In this document: piece by piece, positions 31,797 to 41,426 of the stretch
Numbering within the stretch: the stretch's first letter is position 1
How the letters are laid out: every line of letters begins with the position of its first letter
Source: Streptomyces sp. NBC_00582
GTDB lineage: Bacteria > Actinomycetota > Actinomycetes > Streptomycetales > Streptomycetaceae
NCBI RefSeq assembly: GCF_036345155.1
Contig: NZ_CP107772.1
Coordinates: forward strand, 5,208,001 to 5,272,000
Length of the DNA stretch: 64,000 bases
Direction: 5' to 3'
The notes under the pieces: model-generated
Told to the model about the DNA's origin: nothing
Databases searched by the model: none
Seen by the model: only the letters and a program-made list of their open reading frames with translations
Translations under genes and position numbers: made by a program

Positions 31797-33395
31797 CTAC
31801 AGCGTGACCTTGGTGCCTCCCAGGGTCACGACCAGCTTGCCGTCCGAGGCGAAGGACCAGGCGAGGGCCCCGCCGTACGAGGAGGCGCAGCGGGAACCGT
31901 TCGTCCCCGTCCAGAACTGGTTCGTGCTGTCGGCGTCGCCGACCGTCTTGTCGTTGGAGCCGCTGACGTTGTAGCGGCAGGAGGTGTTGGAGCGGAAGAC
32001 CGACGTGCCCGCGTCCCAGGAGTAGTTGCGCTGGGCGTTGTCGATGCTGAGGTTGTTCGACACGGCCATGGAGCCCGGGTTGCTGTTGTACGTGAACCCG
32101 TGCTTGCCGTTGTGGTAGGCGATGCTGCGCCGCACGACGTGGTTGACGGCGATGTCGTCGCCGCCGAGCTTGTAGCCGTTGCGGTCGCCGTTGGAGTTCA
32201 CGGTCCCGTCGGAGAGGGTGCCGTTGTTGTAGGACAGGGAGTCCTCGATCGTCACCGGGCCGATCGCGCCGGTGTCCGTCTTGGTGTACAGGTCCCAGCC
32301 GTCGTCGATGTTGTTGTGGGAGACGGCGTACCGGAACACGTTCCCGGTGCCGGTCGTCAGCTTCGCGGCGAAGCCGTCCGCGTCCTCGCCGTCGGAGTCG
32401 GCGTTGTCGTGCGACTCGGCGCTCAGGATCAGGTTGTCCGAGGGCCAGTCGGCGCTGGCGGTCGAGGAGGCGATCCGGCCGAGCTGGAGCCCGGTGTCGC
32501 GGTTGTAGCGGGTGACGGTGCGCTCGATGACGTTGTGGCTGCCGCCGACGTAGATGCCGTTGTCCCCGGCGCGTTCGACGACGACGCCGTAGACCTTCCA
32601 GTACGAGCCGAAGAGCTGGAGCCCGCGGTTGGAGGAACTCTCGCTCTGCGCGGAGAAGTTGAGGACGGGGGTCTCACCGGGGTAGGCGGACAGGGTGGTG
32701 CGGGCGCTCGCGGTGCCGCTGGTGGTCTGCGGGATCGTCACCGTGGAGCTGTAGTTGTACGTCCCTCCGCGCAGGTAGATCGTGCCGCCGGCGGTGACCC
32801 GACTGATCGCCGAGGTGAGGGTGGTGGGCGCGGAGGAGGTGCCGGCCGCGCCGTCGGTGCCGCTGGGCGAGACGTAGATCGCGCCGCCGGTGGGGGGTGT
32901 GGTGCCGTCGGTCGTCGTCGCCTCGACGTAGTCGACGTTGGGCAGGCCCTCGGCGGTGGTGGGGTTGAGGCGGATGGTGTTGCTGCCCGCCGTGAGGGTC
33001 ACGGTGAGCGTCTTGGTGACCCAGGTCGACCAGGCGCCGGTGGCCTCGAAGGACGGCGTCTGCACGGTCGTCCCGTTGACGACGAGGGAGGCGGGGCGGG
33101 CGGTGGTGGTGCCGTTGGCGAAGCGGACGTTGAGGGTGGCCGTGCCGGCGGTGGCCGCGTTCACGGTGAACTGGGCGTAGGCGCCGGTGGCGTTGGTGCC
33201 GTTGCAGAATCCGCTGCCGGAGTAGCCGGCCCAGTCGGAGTCGAGGCTGCCGGTGCAGACCGCCGGGGAGGTCTCGGCCTCGTAGCGGACGGTCGCGGCC
33301 TGGGCGGGGGTGGTGCCGGCGAGCGCGACGAGCGCGCCCGCCAGCAGGCCGGTGCAGGCCAGGGTGGAGCGCAGTACAGGTCTCATGTGACGCAT
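31797..33395 (-). CDS. Secreted right-handed beta-helix polysaccharide lyase (pectate-lyase-like) with N-terminal CBM
   Basis: The 532-aa protein has a signal peptide (cleavage after TTPAQA), a beta-sandwich carbohydrate-binding domain of the CBM35/CBM6 type (about 30-155; VRYEAETSPAVCTGSLDSDW to NTIRLNPTTAEGLPNVDYVE), a Thr/Gly linker and a parallel beta-helix domain. The helix region has IYVSPSGTDGAAGTSSAPTT, GLQLFGSYWKVYGVVVERAG and DGFAAKLTTGTGNVFRYAVS, followed by NNIDDGWDLYTK. The Asp/Lys-rich segments match PL9-type pectate lyases, where Ca and a catalytic Lys act. Likely substrate: plant pectin. The ATG at 33395 has GGAG 7 nt upstream. Confidence 0.85.
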   Translation of the reverse strand: MRHMRPVLRSTLACTGLLAGALVALAGTTPAQAATVRYEAETSPAVCTGSLDSDWAGYSGSGFCNGTNATGAYAQFTVNAATAGTATLNVRFANGTTTARPASLVVNGTTVQTPSFEATGAWSTWVTKTLTVTLTAGSNTIRLNPTTAEGLPNVDYVEATTTDGTTPPTGGAIYVSPSGTDGAAGTSSAPTTLTSAISRVTAGGTIYLRGGTYNYSSTVTIPQTTSGTASARTTLSAYPGETPVLNFSAQSESSSNRGLQLFGSYWKVYGVVVERAGDNGIYVGGSHNVIERTVTRYNRDTGLQLGRIASSTASADWPSDNLILSAESHDNADSDGEDADGFAAKLTTGTGNVFRYAVSHNNIDDGWDLYTKTDTGAIGPVTIEDSLSYNNGTLSDGTVNSNGDRNGYKLGGDDIAVNHVVRRSIAYHNGKHGFTYNSNPGSMAVSNNLSIDNAQRNYSWDAGTSVFRSNTSCRYNVSGSNDKTVGDADSTNQFWTGTNGSRCASSYGGALAWSFASDGKLVVTLGGTKVTL

Positions 33396-33440
33396 CGTTG
33401 ATCTCCATGTCCAGAACGGGCGGGTGCGGGAGCGGATGGA

Positions 33441-33487
33441 GAAAGCGCTTTCCACGGCACGCTAGAAGCGTGGCGTGGACTCGTCAA
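33441..33487 (-). promoter_or_regulatory. Sigma-70 promoter with overlapping palindromes for the pectate lyase gene
   Basis: On the minus strand TTGACG (33482-33487) is followed by a 17-nt spacer and TAGCGT (33459-33464), a good HrdB-type promoter. CACGCT-AGA-AGCGTG (plus-strand reading, 33458-33472) is an inverted repeat across the -10. The perfect palindrome GAAAGCGCTTTC at 33441-33452 lies at the expected transcription start, like a LacI-family operator. Together they suggest sugar-responsive repression of the lyase. Confidence 0.6.
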
Positions 33488-33596
33488 TGGACCTGTACAT
33501 GATTTCTGTTCAGATAGATGGACACCCTCGGTCCCGGCTCGGCCTCGGGGCTTTCCGGGGAGCCGAGTGTCAGTGGCGGCTGGAAGACTGGCCGCC

Positions 33597-34196
33597 ATGA
33601 CCGAACCGAACCCGAAAGCGGACCTCCAGCGGTACCTCCAGGGCGCACGGGACACCCTGCTGTGGAAACTCGAAGGGCTCTCGGAGTACGACGTCCGACG
33701 CCCCCTCACTCCCACCGGGACGAACCTGTTGGGCCTGGTCAAACATGCCGCCGGGGTGGAACTGGGATACTTCGCCGACGTGTTCGGCCGGCCGTTCTTC
33801 GACGAGGGGCCGCCGCCCTCGTGGTACGGGGAGGACGCGGAGGCCAACGCGGACATGTGGGCCACCGCGGACGAGTCGCGCGAGGAGATCGTCGGTCTGT
33901 ACCGCCGGGTGTGGGAGCACTCCGACGCCACGATCGCGGCGCTGGGCCTGGACGCGACCGGTCGGGTCCCGTGGTGGCCGCAGGACCGGCGGGAGGTGAC
34001 CCTGCACCGCGTCCTGGTGCACGTGATCTCCGACATCCAGCGGCACGCCGGGCACGCCGACATCGTGCGTGAGCTCCTCGACGGAAGCGCCGGGTTCCTG
34101 CGGGGGAACGACAACCTGCCCCCGCAGGATCAGGAGGGGTGGGAAAGCCACCGGCGCAGGCTCGAGCGCGTGGCGCGGGAAGCCGGCGGCAGCTGA
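33597..34196 (+). CDS. DinB-family protein (DUF664 type)
   Basis: The 199-aa product is a four-helix DinB/YfiT-like protein: DLQRYLQGARDTLLWKLEGL, LLGLVKHAAGVELGYFADVF (first metal His in KHAAGVE) and RVLVHVISDIQRHAGHADIV (the other two His). All three metal-ligand His are present. Some members are bacillithiol or mycothiol-dependent S-transferases; the substrate is unknown. The ATG at 33597 follows a weak ribosome site. Confidence 0.88.
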   Translation: MTEPNPKADLQRYLQGARDTLLWKLEGLSEYDVRRPLTPTGTNLLGLVKHAAGVELGYFADVFGRPFFDEGPPPSWYGEDAEANADMWATADESREEIVGLYRRVWEHSDATIAALGLDATGRVPWWPQDRREVTLHRVLVHVISDIQRHAGHADIVRELLDGSAGFLRGNDNLPPQDQEGWESHRRRLERVAREAGGS

Positions 34197-34252
34197 ATCC
34201 CGCCCGGCGGCAGCCACCGCGGTCCTGCGCGAGGCACCCCCTGACAACGCGT

Positions 34253-34280
34253 CGGGCCCCGGCCGTGGAGCCGGGGCCCG
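34253..34280. terminator. Perfect 11-bp-stem hairpin between convergent genes
   Basis: CGGGCCCCGGC pairs perfectly with GCCGGGGCCCG around a 6-nt loop. It lies between the stop of the DinB gene (34196) and the stop of the large secreted protein (34297), so it probably terminates both transcripts. Confidence 0.85.
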
Positions 34281-34296
34281 AGAGGGTGGGGAGCGG

Positions 34297-36846
34297 TCAG
34301 CGGACGTCGACGTAGTCGGCGGCCGAGGTCGCCGCTTCCGTGCTCGACGAACCGGTGAACACATAACGCCAGTAACCGTCCACCGTGGCCTTCACCGTGG
34401 TCCTCACGGCGCCGGCGCTGTCGGCCGTGACCGTCTTGACCAGGCTGTAGGCGGTCGCGCCCTTCTTGCGGAACTGGAGCTGCACCTTCATGCCGGAGTA
34501 GCCGTGGTAGCCGCCCAGGGTCTCCCAGTCCGCGCGGGTGAGCTTGCCCGTGACGGTGAGGGTGCCGCCCTTGGCGACCGGCTCCGGCGTGGCGTTGGCG
34601 GTGAGGGCCGCGTCGCGGACGACCGGCACCGTCTTGATCGCGTGCACGTCCCTGACCCCCGTACCGTCGGCGGACTCGGCCCAGACGGCCACCTTCCAGG
34701 AACCGGCGAAGGCGTTGCGGCCCAGCGTCGAGCGCGGGTGGACGTACGCGAACTGCGCCTCACAGGTGGAGGTGGTCTCCGTCGCCTTGGTGCAGGTCGC
34801 CGGCCACGTCTCGTAGAGGACGGCGTCGGGGGTGTCGTAGGAGCCCCGGTAGAGCTGGATGCCGGCGGTCGCGACGCCCGCCGGGTCGTTCACCGTGAAC
34901 TTCGCCGTGAACTGCTGCAGCGGCTCGGGGGTCAGCACCACCGGCTTGCCCCCGTTGACCACGACCCCGGAGACGCCGGTCGCGCCGGCCCGCTCGTCGC
35001 CCTGGGGCGCGGGGCCCGCGAACGCCCGCCGCAGCGTGCGGGTGAGGCTGCCGCCGAGGTCGTCGGCGGCGGTGAGGCGCAGGGAGACGAAGGAGGCGCC
35101 GGCGGGGACGTCGAGGGTCGCCGAGCCGTCGTCGGCGAGCGTCAGACCGGTCCAGGTCGCGCCGTCGTCCGTCGAGTAGGCGAGGGCCGTGACCTTGGTG
35201 TTCGCCTCGGCCGCGGGCCGGTTGCGGGTGGTGGCGGTGGGGTCGATCCGGACCGTCCCGGCGGCCGCGCGACCGTACCCGTCCAGTCCGCCGACCGTCG
35301 CCCGGGCGTCGATCAGCGGGAGTTCCTGGCCCGACTGGTACGCCGAGCGGAACGTCCACAGGCTGTGGACATCCGTGGAGAGCCGGGAGTACGGCACCCT
35401 GCGGTGGACGGTCTGGTCCAGGGTGTAGGTCTGCTGGGCCGACGGCAGCGCCGCCGAGGTCACCGTGTCGTACGCGTCGAGGCCGGACGCCTGGGCGTAG
35501 GTCACACCGTCGGCGCCGGTCAGCCTGTAGGTGTACGCCGCCCGGCCGTCGAGGCCCGCGTGCCCTGCGGTGTCACCGTGGGCGAACGGCTCGTACAGCC
35601 AGATCTTCCCGGCGTTGCGCTGCGAGCCGCCCCACTCCCGGCGCACCGGCTGGGCCGGTCCCGCGCCGAGTACCTCGCCCTCGGCGGTGCCGGCCGACAG
35701 GGTGCGGTCGGGCAGGTTCAGGGTCAGGTCGCCGGTGCCGTAGTGCAGCAGCCGGCTGTAGGTGATCCCGGGTGTGGCGTACTCGGTGACGGAGGCGGCC
35801 ACCGGGACCGGGCTGCCGATGTACACGCCCGTCCACTCGCCGAAGCCGGGGACGCTCAGCAGGTCGGCGGGCGTGCGCGTGCCCGGGGCCCGCACCGTCG
35901 TGACGGTCTTCGCCAGGTCGGCCCTGCGGACCGTCCGCACGGGCGTGGCCGGCACGGTCGTGGTCCAGGTGTGCGTGAGGTCGTACCTGGTCGGGCTCGG
36001 CACGGCCGCCGAGGACCCCTTCGCGCCGAGCACGTCGTGCAGCCGCAGGGAGACGCCCTGCTGGGTGAACGGGGTCACGTACACCTTGTCGGTGCCGCTG
36101 CCCGCGAAGCCCGCCAGGTCACCGCCCGGGACGCTGATCCACGCGGCGGAGGACATCCGGGTCGCGGTGGTGTCGTCCGTGCGGATCGCGGTCTCCTTGG
36201 CCAGCCGCTGGTCGAAGGAGACCGTGGTGGCGGCCGAACCGACCGTGAAGGTCCGGGTCAGCAGATAACTCGGCTGCTGCCAGTCGCTGTGCAGCGCGAT
36301 CGAGAAGTAGTCGCCCGGCGGGAGCTTCACGGTCGCCGACGGACCGATGGCGTCGCTGTTCACGGCGTACGACGTCCAGGTCGTGCGGTTCCAGACGTAG
36401 AACAGCTTCGAGTTGACGGCGGCGTGGGTGATGTTCAGCTTCACCGTGTACGTCGCCGCCGCCACGTACCTCTCGCGTTCCGCGCCGGCGCGCGTGCCGG
36501 TCGCCGCCGACGACAGCCGCGTCGCCTCGGACTCCCCGGCCGGACGCACCGACACCGCCCCGTCCACCGCGCCGATCGCGTACCGGGACGTCCCGCCCGC
36601 GGCACCCTCCGCGTCCGGCGTGATCCGTACGTTCCGTCCGTCGACCAGCTCGGCGCGCGCGCCGTCCGCCAGCTCTGCCCCGGCCGTGCTCCCCCGGCCC
36701 GACACCTCGGAGACCGTGCCGACCGGGACGGGTCCGCCGCCTTCCGAGGCCACCGCCGTCACGGCGCTCACCGGTGCGAGCACCGCGGTGGCGGTCACCA
36801 CCGCCCAGACGGATCTTCGTATCCGGCCGCGCTTCCATCCGGACAT
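34297..36846 (-). CDS. Large secreted multidomain protein, C-terminal part of S8-protease-like exoproteins without the protease
   Basis: The 849-aa product has a signal peptide ([20 protein letters not shown], cleavage near AVAS) and then only beta-rich extracellular domains. These include a pre-peptidase-like beta-sandwich near 130-215 ([40 protein letters not shown]), a long central region and C-terminal Ig-like modules ([40 protein letters not shown]). Such regions follow the catalytic domain in large Streptomyces subtilisin-like proteases, but no Asp-His-Ser triad segment is present here. Probably a surface or matrix protein; function unknown. Confidence 0.75.
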   Translation of the reverse strand: MSGWKRGRIRRSVWAVVTATAVLAPVSAVTAVASEGGGPVPVGTVSEVSGRGSTAGAELADGARAELVDGRNVRITPDAEGAAGGTSRYAIGAVDGAVSVRPAGESEATRLSSAATGTRAGAERERYVAAATYTVKLNITHAAVNSKLFYVWNRTTWTSYAVNSDAIGPSATVKLPPGDYFSIALHSDWQQPSYLLTRTFTVGSAATTVSFDQRLAKETAIRTDDTTATRMSSAAWISVPGGDLAGFAGSGTDKVYVTPFTQQGVSLRLHDVLGAKGSSAAVPSPTRYDLTHTWTTTVPATPVRTVRRADLAKTVTTVRAPGTRTPADLLSVPGFGEWTGVYIGSPVPVAASVTEYATPGITYSRLLHYGTGDLTLNLPDRTLSAGTAEGEVLGAGPAQPVRREWGGSQRNAGKIWLYEPFAHGDTAGHAGLDGRAAYTYRLTGADGVTYAQASGLDAYDTVTSAALPSAQQTYTLDQTVHRRVPYSRLSTDVHSLWTFRSAYQSGQELPLIDARATVGGLDGYGRAAAGTVRIDPTATTRNRPAAEANTKVTALAYSTDDGATWTGLTLADDGSATLDVPAGASFVSLRLTAADDLGGSLTRTLRRAFAGPAPQGDERAGATGVSGVVVNGGKPVVLTPEPLQQFTAKFTVNDPAGVATAGIQLYRGSYDTPDAVLYETWPATCTKATETTSTCEAQFAYVHPRSTLGRNAFAGSWKVAVWAESADGTGVRDVHAIKTVPVVRDAALTANATPEPVAKGGTLTVTGKLTRADWETLGGYHGYSGMKVQLQFRKKGATAYSLVKTVTADSAGAVRTTVKATVDGYWRYVFTGSSSTEAATSAADYVDVR

Positions 36847-36930
36847 CGCATGCCCCCCTCATCGATTTCCACAACTCCGGCCCACCTTAAGGGGGGAGGC
36901 CGACACTCAGCAGACCGGTTTCTCCGGCCC

Positions 36931-37293
36931 TCACGGCACGGCGTACCCGGGGACGGACGGCCATCGGACGGTCAGGACGACCGACTCCTCCTCCGCGTAC
37001 CAGGAGTGGTCGACGCCCCGCCCCCAGACGATGTAGTCGCCCTGCTCGGCCAGCACCACACTGCGCCCGGGCAGCTCGACCCGGAACCGCCCGCTGATCA
37101 GCACCAACAGGGCGGTGCGCGCCTCCCCGGTCACCCATCGCGCCCGCTCGTCGCCCTTCGGATGGACGCCCCACTTGATCTCGACCTGCTCGCTGTGCCG
37201 GGGATCGGAGGCGTCCTTGAAGTGCCCGAGCAGCCAGCCCCGGTCCAGTGCCGCGTCGCTGCCCGCGTTGCCGACGTACACGCTGTCGCTCAT
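36931..37293 (-). CDS. Small cupin-fold protein (often mis-called signal peptidase I)
   Basis: The 120-aa protein begins MSDSVYVGNAGSDAALDRGW and has a beta-barrel pattern with SEQVEIKWGVHPKGDERARW, TALLVLISGRFRVELPGRSV and GDYIVWGRGVDHSWYAEEES. The His and Glu positions fit a cupin barrel. There are no membrane helices or Ser-Lys dyad, so a protease function is not supported. It starts at the ATG at 37293. Its ligand is unknown. Confidence 0.7.
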   Translation of the reverse strand: MSDSVYVGNAGSDAALDRGWLLGHFKDASDPRHSEQVEIKWGVHPKGDERARWVTGEARTALLVLISGRFRVELPGRSVVLAEQGDYIVWGRGVDHSWYAEEESVVLTVRWPSVPGYAVP

Positions 37294-37368
37294 GACCACG
37301 GAAGGTAGCAAGGTCCCCCGGGGCCGACCGAGGCGGTCGGACCTCGCCGCGGCGGGAGGCGCACCTCG

Positions 37369-38580
37369 TCACCGCCCCAGCAGCCCCAGCTCGTGCAGGA
37401 AGGACTCCGCGAGGAGCTCCGCGTCCTCGGCGCCCGAGTTGGTGGCGACGCCGAGGGTGTGGCCGCGGGCGCAGCCGCCGAGGGTGAAGGTGACCGTGTC
37501 GTCCGGGGGCACCATGGGGACGGCGGTGACCCGCCGCAGGGGCCGCCCGGCGAGGGTGCGGCCGCCCTCGCGCAGGTGGACGTAGGAGCAGGCCGCGGGG
37601 GCGTACTCGGGGGCGAAGAGCCGGCCCCGGGCCAGCGCCTGCCCCGCTGCGGGGAACGCCCCGGCGACCCCTTCGAGCAGCCGTTCCGCCGTACGGCGGG
37701 GACGGACCACGGTGGTCAGCAGCCCGGCGCAGGCGGCGAGCCGGGCCGCCGGATCGGCCAGGCCCACCGGCGCGGGCACCCGCGCATTGCCGAAGGCGTT
37801 GCCGAGGAAGTCCCCGTGTCCGGGCGGCCGTTGGTCGACGGGCACCGACAGCCAGACCCGCCCGGCCGGCCCCGGGACCCCCGCGGACCCGAGCAGACAG
37901 GACCGCAGCACCCCCGAGGCGGCCGCCAGGAACACCTCGTTGGTGGTGACCCGCCGCCCCGGCACCGCCCTGCGCGCCCCGCGCAGCAGCTCGGCGGGCA
38001 ACCGCACCACGGTGAACGCGGGCCGCCGCTCGCCCTTGCCCGGCAGCGGCACCGCCAGCCCCGCCGTCAGCAGGCCCGGCCCGCCGACGGCCGTCCGCCG
38101 ACGGGTGCGCGGCTCGGCACGGGCGGCGGGGGCGTCCACCGGCGGGGCACCGTCGAGGAGGGCCCGCAGCAGGGTGGTGAGGGAGCACCCGTCGAGCAGG
38201 CTGTGGTGCATCCGGAACAGCAGCCCGAACTCCCCGTCGGCCGCCCCGCGCAGGACGTGCAGCCTCCACGGCGGCCGCCCCTCCGCGAAGGGCGTGTGGA
38301 ACCACCCCGCCACCGCCTCCCGCAAAGTGTCGTCCTCCCGGCCCACCTGCCCGGCGGGGTCGCCGCCGTCCCCCGTCACCCAGCAGTGCCGACGCGGCCC
38401 GGGCAGCAGACGCCAGCCCAGCCGGGGCAGTCCCGCCCAGCGCTCGGCGACGAGCGCCCGCAGCTCGGCGGTCGTCGGCGGGGTGCCGGTGAAGTCCAGA
38501 CAGACCCCGGCGTTGGGCGGGCCGAACGGCCACCGGGCCATCCCCTCCTCCATGAAGGGCAGAGGCATCGATCGGGGCAT
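37369..38580 (-). CDS. Wax ester synthase/diacylglycerol acyltransferase-like acyltransferase
   Basis: The 403-aa protein starts with RSMPLPFMEEGMARWPFGPP, has the catalytic motif HHSLLDG (HHxxxDG) near residue 125 and the later motifs VTTNEVFLAAASGVLRSCLL and LSVPVDQRPPGHGDFLGNAF (PLW- and ND-region equivalents), ending in a VTFTLGGCARGHTLGVATNS block. This is the WS/DGAT fold with a condensation-like core. It should use acyl-CoA to esterify an alcohol or diacylglycerol, giving storage lipid. The protein is shorter than typical mycobacterial members (about 450-470 aa). Confidence 0.82.
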   Translation of the reverse strand: MPRSMPLPFMEEGMARWPFGPPNAGVCLDFTGTPPTTAELRALVAERWAGLPRLGWRLLPGPRRHCWVTGDGGDPAGQVGREDDTLREAVAGWFHTPFAEGRPPWRLHVLRGAADGEFGLLFRMHHSLLDGCSLTTLLRALLDGAPPVDAPAARAEPRTRRRTAVGGPGLLTAGLAVPLPGKGERRPAFTVVRLPAELLRGARRAVPGRRVTTNEVFLAAASGVLRSCLLGSAGVPGPAGRVWLSVPVDQRPPGHGDFLGNAFGNARVPAPVGLADPAARLAACAGLLTTVVRPRRTAERLLEGVAGAFPAAGQALARGRLFAPEYAPAACSYVHLREGGRTLAGRPLRRVTAVPMVPPDDTVTFTLGGCARGHTLGVATNSGAEDAELLAESFLHELGLLGR

Positions 38581-38772
38581 GGGGCTGCTCCTGTCGTGGG
38601 AGTCGGGTCGTGGTACCCCAACGGGCCGACGCCACCCCCGGTCACGCCGTCAACACCCCACCACCCCCACTCCTCGATCGAGTGATCCTCCGCGACGGAG
38701 GGGTCACGGACGGCGCCGCGGGTTCGTTGGGCAGAACCGCGCATCGCCCGCCGACAGGACAGGACCACGCCC

Positions 38773-39960
38773 GTGCCCGGAACCCGCCCCGCTCACATCG
38801 CCGTCGTCAACCTGCCGATGCTCGGCCACGTCAACCCGACCCTCGGTGTCGTTCAGGAACTGGTCCGCCGGGGCCACCGGGTGACGTACGCGATCAGCGA
38901 GCACTTCGTCCACCATGTGAAGGCGGCCGGCGCGGAACCCGTCCTCTACCCGGTCGACGCGGAAGACGGCTCACAACCCCCCGAGCGTCTCTCCGAGGGC
39001 TTCGCCCGCGCCGTCCACGTCTCCCTCGGCGCCCTCCCCACCCTCATCCGCGCCTACTCCGCCGACCGCCCCGACCTGATCCTCCACGACGTCTACGGCT
39101 TCGCGGGCCTGGTCCTCGCCGCCCAGTGGCAGCTCCCCACGGTCCTCTTCTCCCCCACCCACCTCTCCTACGACGGCGTCATCCCGGAACTCTTCGACGG
39201 CATCCCCGAGATCCCCGCCCTCCCCGCCTTCCCGGACCTCGCCGCCGCCTTCACCTCACGGGGCCTGGACCCCGCACGCCTCCTGAAGGTCGCGTCCCCC
39301 GCCTACGCGATCGCCGCCCTGCCCCGCGCCTTCCAGCGCCGCCCGGACACGGTCACCGCCGGCCGCGTCGCCTACACCGGCCCCCTCCTCGGCGACCGCT
39401 CCCACCAGGGCACCTGGCGGCCCCCGCGCGCCGACGCCCGCGTCCTGCTCATCTCCCTGGGCTCGCAGTTCACGCGCCGCCACGACTTCTACCGCGCCTG
39501 CGTCGAGGCGTTCGCGGACACCGAGCACCACGTGGTGATGCCGGTGGGCTTCGAGGTCGACCCGTCCGACCTCGGCCCGATCCCCGCGAACGTCGAGATC
39601 CACGCCCACGTCCCCCAACTGTCCGTCCTCTCCCACGCGGAGGCCTTCATCACCCACGCCGGCATGGGCGGCACGATGGAGGCGGTGGCCCACGGCGTCC
39701 CGATGGTCGCGGTCCCCCAGATGGCCGAGCAGCGCGTGAACGCGGCCCAGATCGAACACCTCCGCCTGGGCGTCCACCTCCCACGCGAGCAGGCGACCCC
39801 GGAGGCGCTGCGCGCGGCGGTGGCGGAGGTGATCGCGTCCCCGGAGATCCGCGAAGGCCTCCGCTCCCTCCGCGCGGAACTCGCCACGGCCGGGGGAGCG
39901 GCGGCGGCAGCCGACCTGATCGAGGAGGCCCTCGCCTGCGGATCCCACGAGCCGCGATGA
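38773..39960 (+). CDS. Macrolide-type (MGT/OleD-like) glycosyltransferase
   Basis: The 395-aa protein is a GT1/GT-B enzyme: HIAVVNLPMLGHVNPTLGVV with the catalytic His (GHVNP), then LILHDVYGFAGLVLAAQWQL, LISLGSQFTRRHDFYRACVE and the sugar-nucleotide signature HVPQLSVLSHAEAFITHAGM GGTMEAVAHGVPMVAVPQMA EQ. This closely follows OleD/Mgt, which inactivate macrolides by UDP-glucose transfer to the 2'-OH of the sugar. It is a likely self-protection or xenobiotic-detoxifying enzyme. The GTG start at 38773 has AGGA upstream. It stands apart from any macrolide gene cluster in this window. Confidence 0.9.
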   Translation: MPGTRPAHIAVVNLPMLGHVNPTLGVVQELVRRGHRVTYAISEHFVHHVKAAGAEPVLYPVDAEDGSQPPERLSEGFARAVHVSLGALPTLIRAYSADRPDLILHDVYGFAGLVLAAQWQLPTVLFSPTHLSYDGVIPELFDGIPEIPALPAFPDLAAAFTSRGLDPARLLKVASPAYAIAALPRAFQRRPDTVTAGRVAYTGPLLGDRSHQGTWRPPRADARVLLISLGSQFTRRHDFYRACVEAFADTEHHVVMPVGFEVDPSDLGPIPANVEIHAHVPQLSVLSHAEAFITHAGMGGTMEAVAHGVPMVAVPQMAEQRVNAAQIEHLRLGVHLPREQATPEALRAAVAEVIASPEIREGLRSLRAELATAGGAAAAADLIEEALACGSHEPR

Positions 39961-40015
39961 GTCCCGCGCCGTCCGGCGGTCCTACTGTCGAACCCTGCAC
40001 CGAGGAGGACGTCCG

Positions 40016-40579
40016 ATGCGCAGCGTGACCTATTCGATGAACGTCTCACTCGACGGCTACATCGTCGACCCGGACGGCGGTATCGACTGGACGGTGCCCG
40101 ACGACAACGTCTTCCGCTTCTGGATCGACGAGATCCGAGACGTCGGCGTCCACCTGCTGGGACGGCGGCTGTACGAGACGATGCTGTACTGGGAGACCGC
40201 CGACCAGGAACGCGCGCTCGACGACGCGGAACGCGAGTGGGCCGCACTCTGGAATCCGCTCCCGAAGGTGGTCTTCTCGACCTCCCTCTCCTCGGTGCGG
40301 GGCAACGCCCGCCTGGCCTCGGGCGGCCTGGCGGAGGAGATCGGGCGATTGCGGGCCGAGCCGGGTCCGGGCGACATCGCGATCGGCGGCGCGACCCTCG
40401 CCGCCGAGGCGGCCGCGGCGGGCCTCATCGACGAGTACCGGACCGTGGTCTACCCGGTGCTGGTCGGCGGCGGCATCCCGTTCTTCCCCCACCACGAGCG
40501 CCGGGTGGACCTCGAACTCGTCGAGACCCGCACCTTCGACTCGGGAGTCGTGTACCTGCGCCACCGCGTGAGGCGGTAG
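40016..40579 (+). CDS. RibD C-terminal/dihydrofolate-reductase-like protein
   Basis: The 187-aa product starts RSVTYSMNVSLDGYIVDPDG and has the pyrimidine-reductase/DHFR fold: HLLGRRLYETMLYWE, PKVVFSTSLSSVRGNARLAS, GDIAIGGATLAAEAAAAGLI (NADPH-binding) and DEYRTVVYPVLVGGGIPFFP. Standalone members of this type are NADPH-dependent reductases of unknown substrate, not essential DHFR. GAGGAGG lies 7 nt upstream of the ATG. The glycosyltransferase gene ends 55 nt upstream, so the two may share a transcript. Confidence 0.9.
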   Translation: MRSVTYSMNVSLDGYIVDPDGGIDWTVPDDNVFRFWIDEIRDVGVHLLGRRLYETMLYWETADQERALDDAEREWAALWNPLPKVVFSTSLSSVRGNARLASGGLAEEIGRLRAEPGPGDIAIGGATLAAEAAAAGLIDEYRTVVYPVLVGGGIPFFPHHERRVDLELVETRTFDSGVVYLRHRVRR

Positions 40580-40601
40580 TGCCGGGGCCCTAGTTGCAGT
40601 A

Positions 40602-41237
40602 CTAGGTCGCCGGCTGGAGCCGATGCGGCATGTTCCACCCTTCGGCGAGTCTCGAGGGATGGACGGTGCGTCCGCCGCCGAAGAACTCGCAGAACTTCAT
40701 GATGAGCGGATCCCAGCCGCGGGGATCCACATGGTGCGTTCCCGGGATGACCAGCTCCTCCTCGACATGGGCCCGAAGGACCTCGACCTGGAAGGCGGTG
40801 GCATAGGCAGCCGGGCTGCCGAACGGATGGGACGAGACGACCCCGCACTCCAGCTGGATCGGACATTCCGCGACCCGCGGCGCCTGGACCAGCTCCGATT
40901 TCTGCTCGGTCAGCCCCGCGGCCGGGAACTTGTCCGGTTCGTGCCGGTAGCCCTGCTTCGCCTTGTGGTCCGGCACGGCCCGTTTCCCCGTGGTGAGCGC
41001 GATCCGGTCCACGGTGTCGACCATCGCCGACGAGGGCAGGTTGAGCACGCACTCGCCCTCGCGGAGCAGATTCGCGGTCGTCTGGCTGCTGTTGTCGAGA
41101 CCGAGCATGCAGGACTGGCCCAGCCACCACGCGGAGGACATCGGCGCGAGGTTCGCGGTGCCGTCCTCGTTGCGTGAGCTGATCAGTACCACGGGAGTCC
41201 CGAAGTACAGCACCTTGAGCCCGGGGTCCACATGCAT
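40602..41237 (-). CDS. Flavin-reductase-like FMN-binding protein
   Basis: The 211-aa protein has a split-barrel FMN-binding domain: LKVLYFGTPVVLISSRNEDG, NLAPMSSAWWLGQSCMLGLD (the usual phosphate-binding strand with S/T), ANLLREGECVLNLPSSAMVD and AFQVEVLRAHVEEELVIPGT. Members reduce flavin or act as short-chain monooxygenase partners. The ATG at 41237 matches the family N-terminus; the longer frame adds 13 residues. It is convergent with the RibD-like gene. Confidence 0.82.
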   Translation of the reverse strand: MHVDPGLKVLYFGTPVVLISSRNEDGTANLAPMSSAWWLGQSCMLGLDNSSQTTANLLREGECVLNLPSSAMVDTVDRIALTTGKRAVPDHKAKQGYRHEPDKFPAAGLTEQKSELVQAPRVAECPIQLECGVVSSHPFGSPAAYATAFQVEVLRAHVEEELVIPGTHHVDPRGWDPLIMKFCEFFGGGRTVHPSRLAEGWNMPHRLQPAT

Positions 41238-41426
41238 GCGTTTGCCTCTCGCGGGGTGTGGGTCGAACGGACTCACGATCAGGACCGCGAGCCGTCACCG
41301 ACTCTCCCGAAAGAAGGCCAACCCCGCTGGCGGGAATCCGACCTCGCGTTCCGGCGGCAAGGACTTCCTCTACGGCGAGGACGTCACCATCGCCGAGTGG
41401 ACCATCTCCACCGAGGGGCTGCCCCT

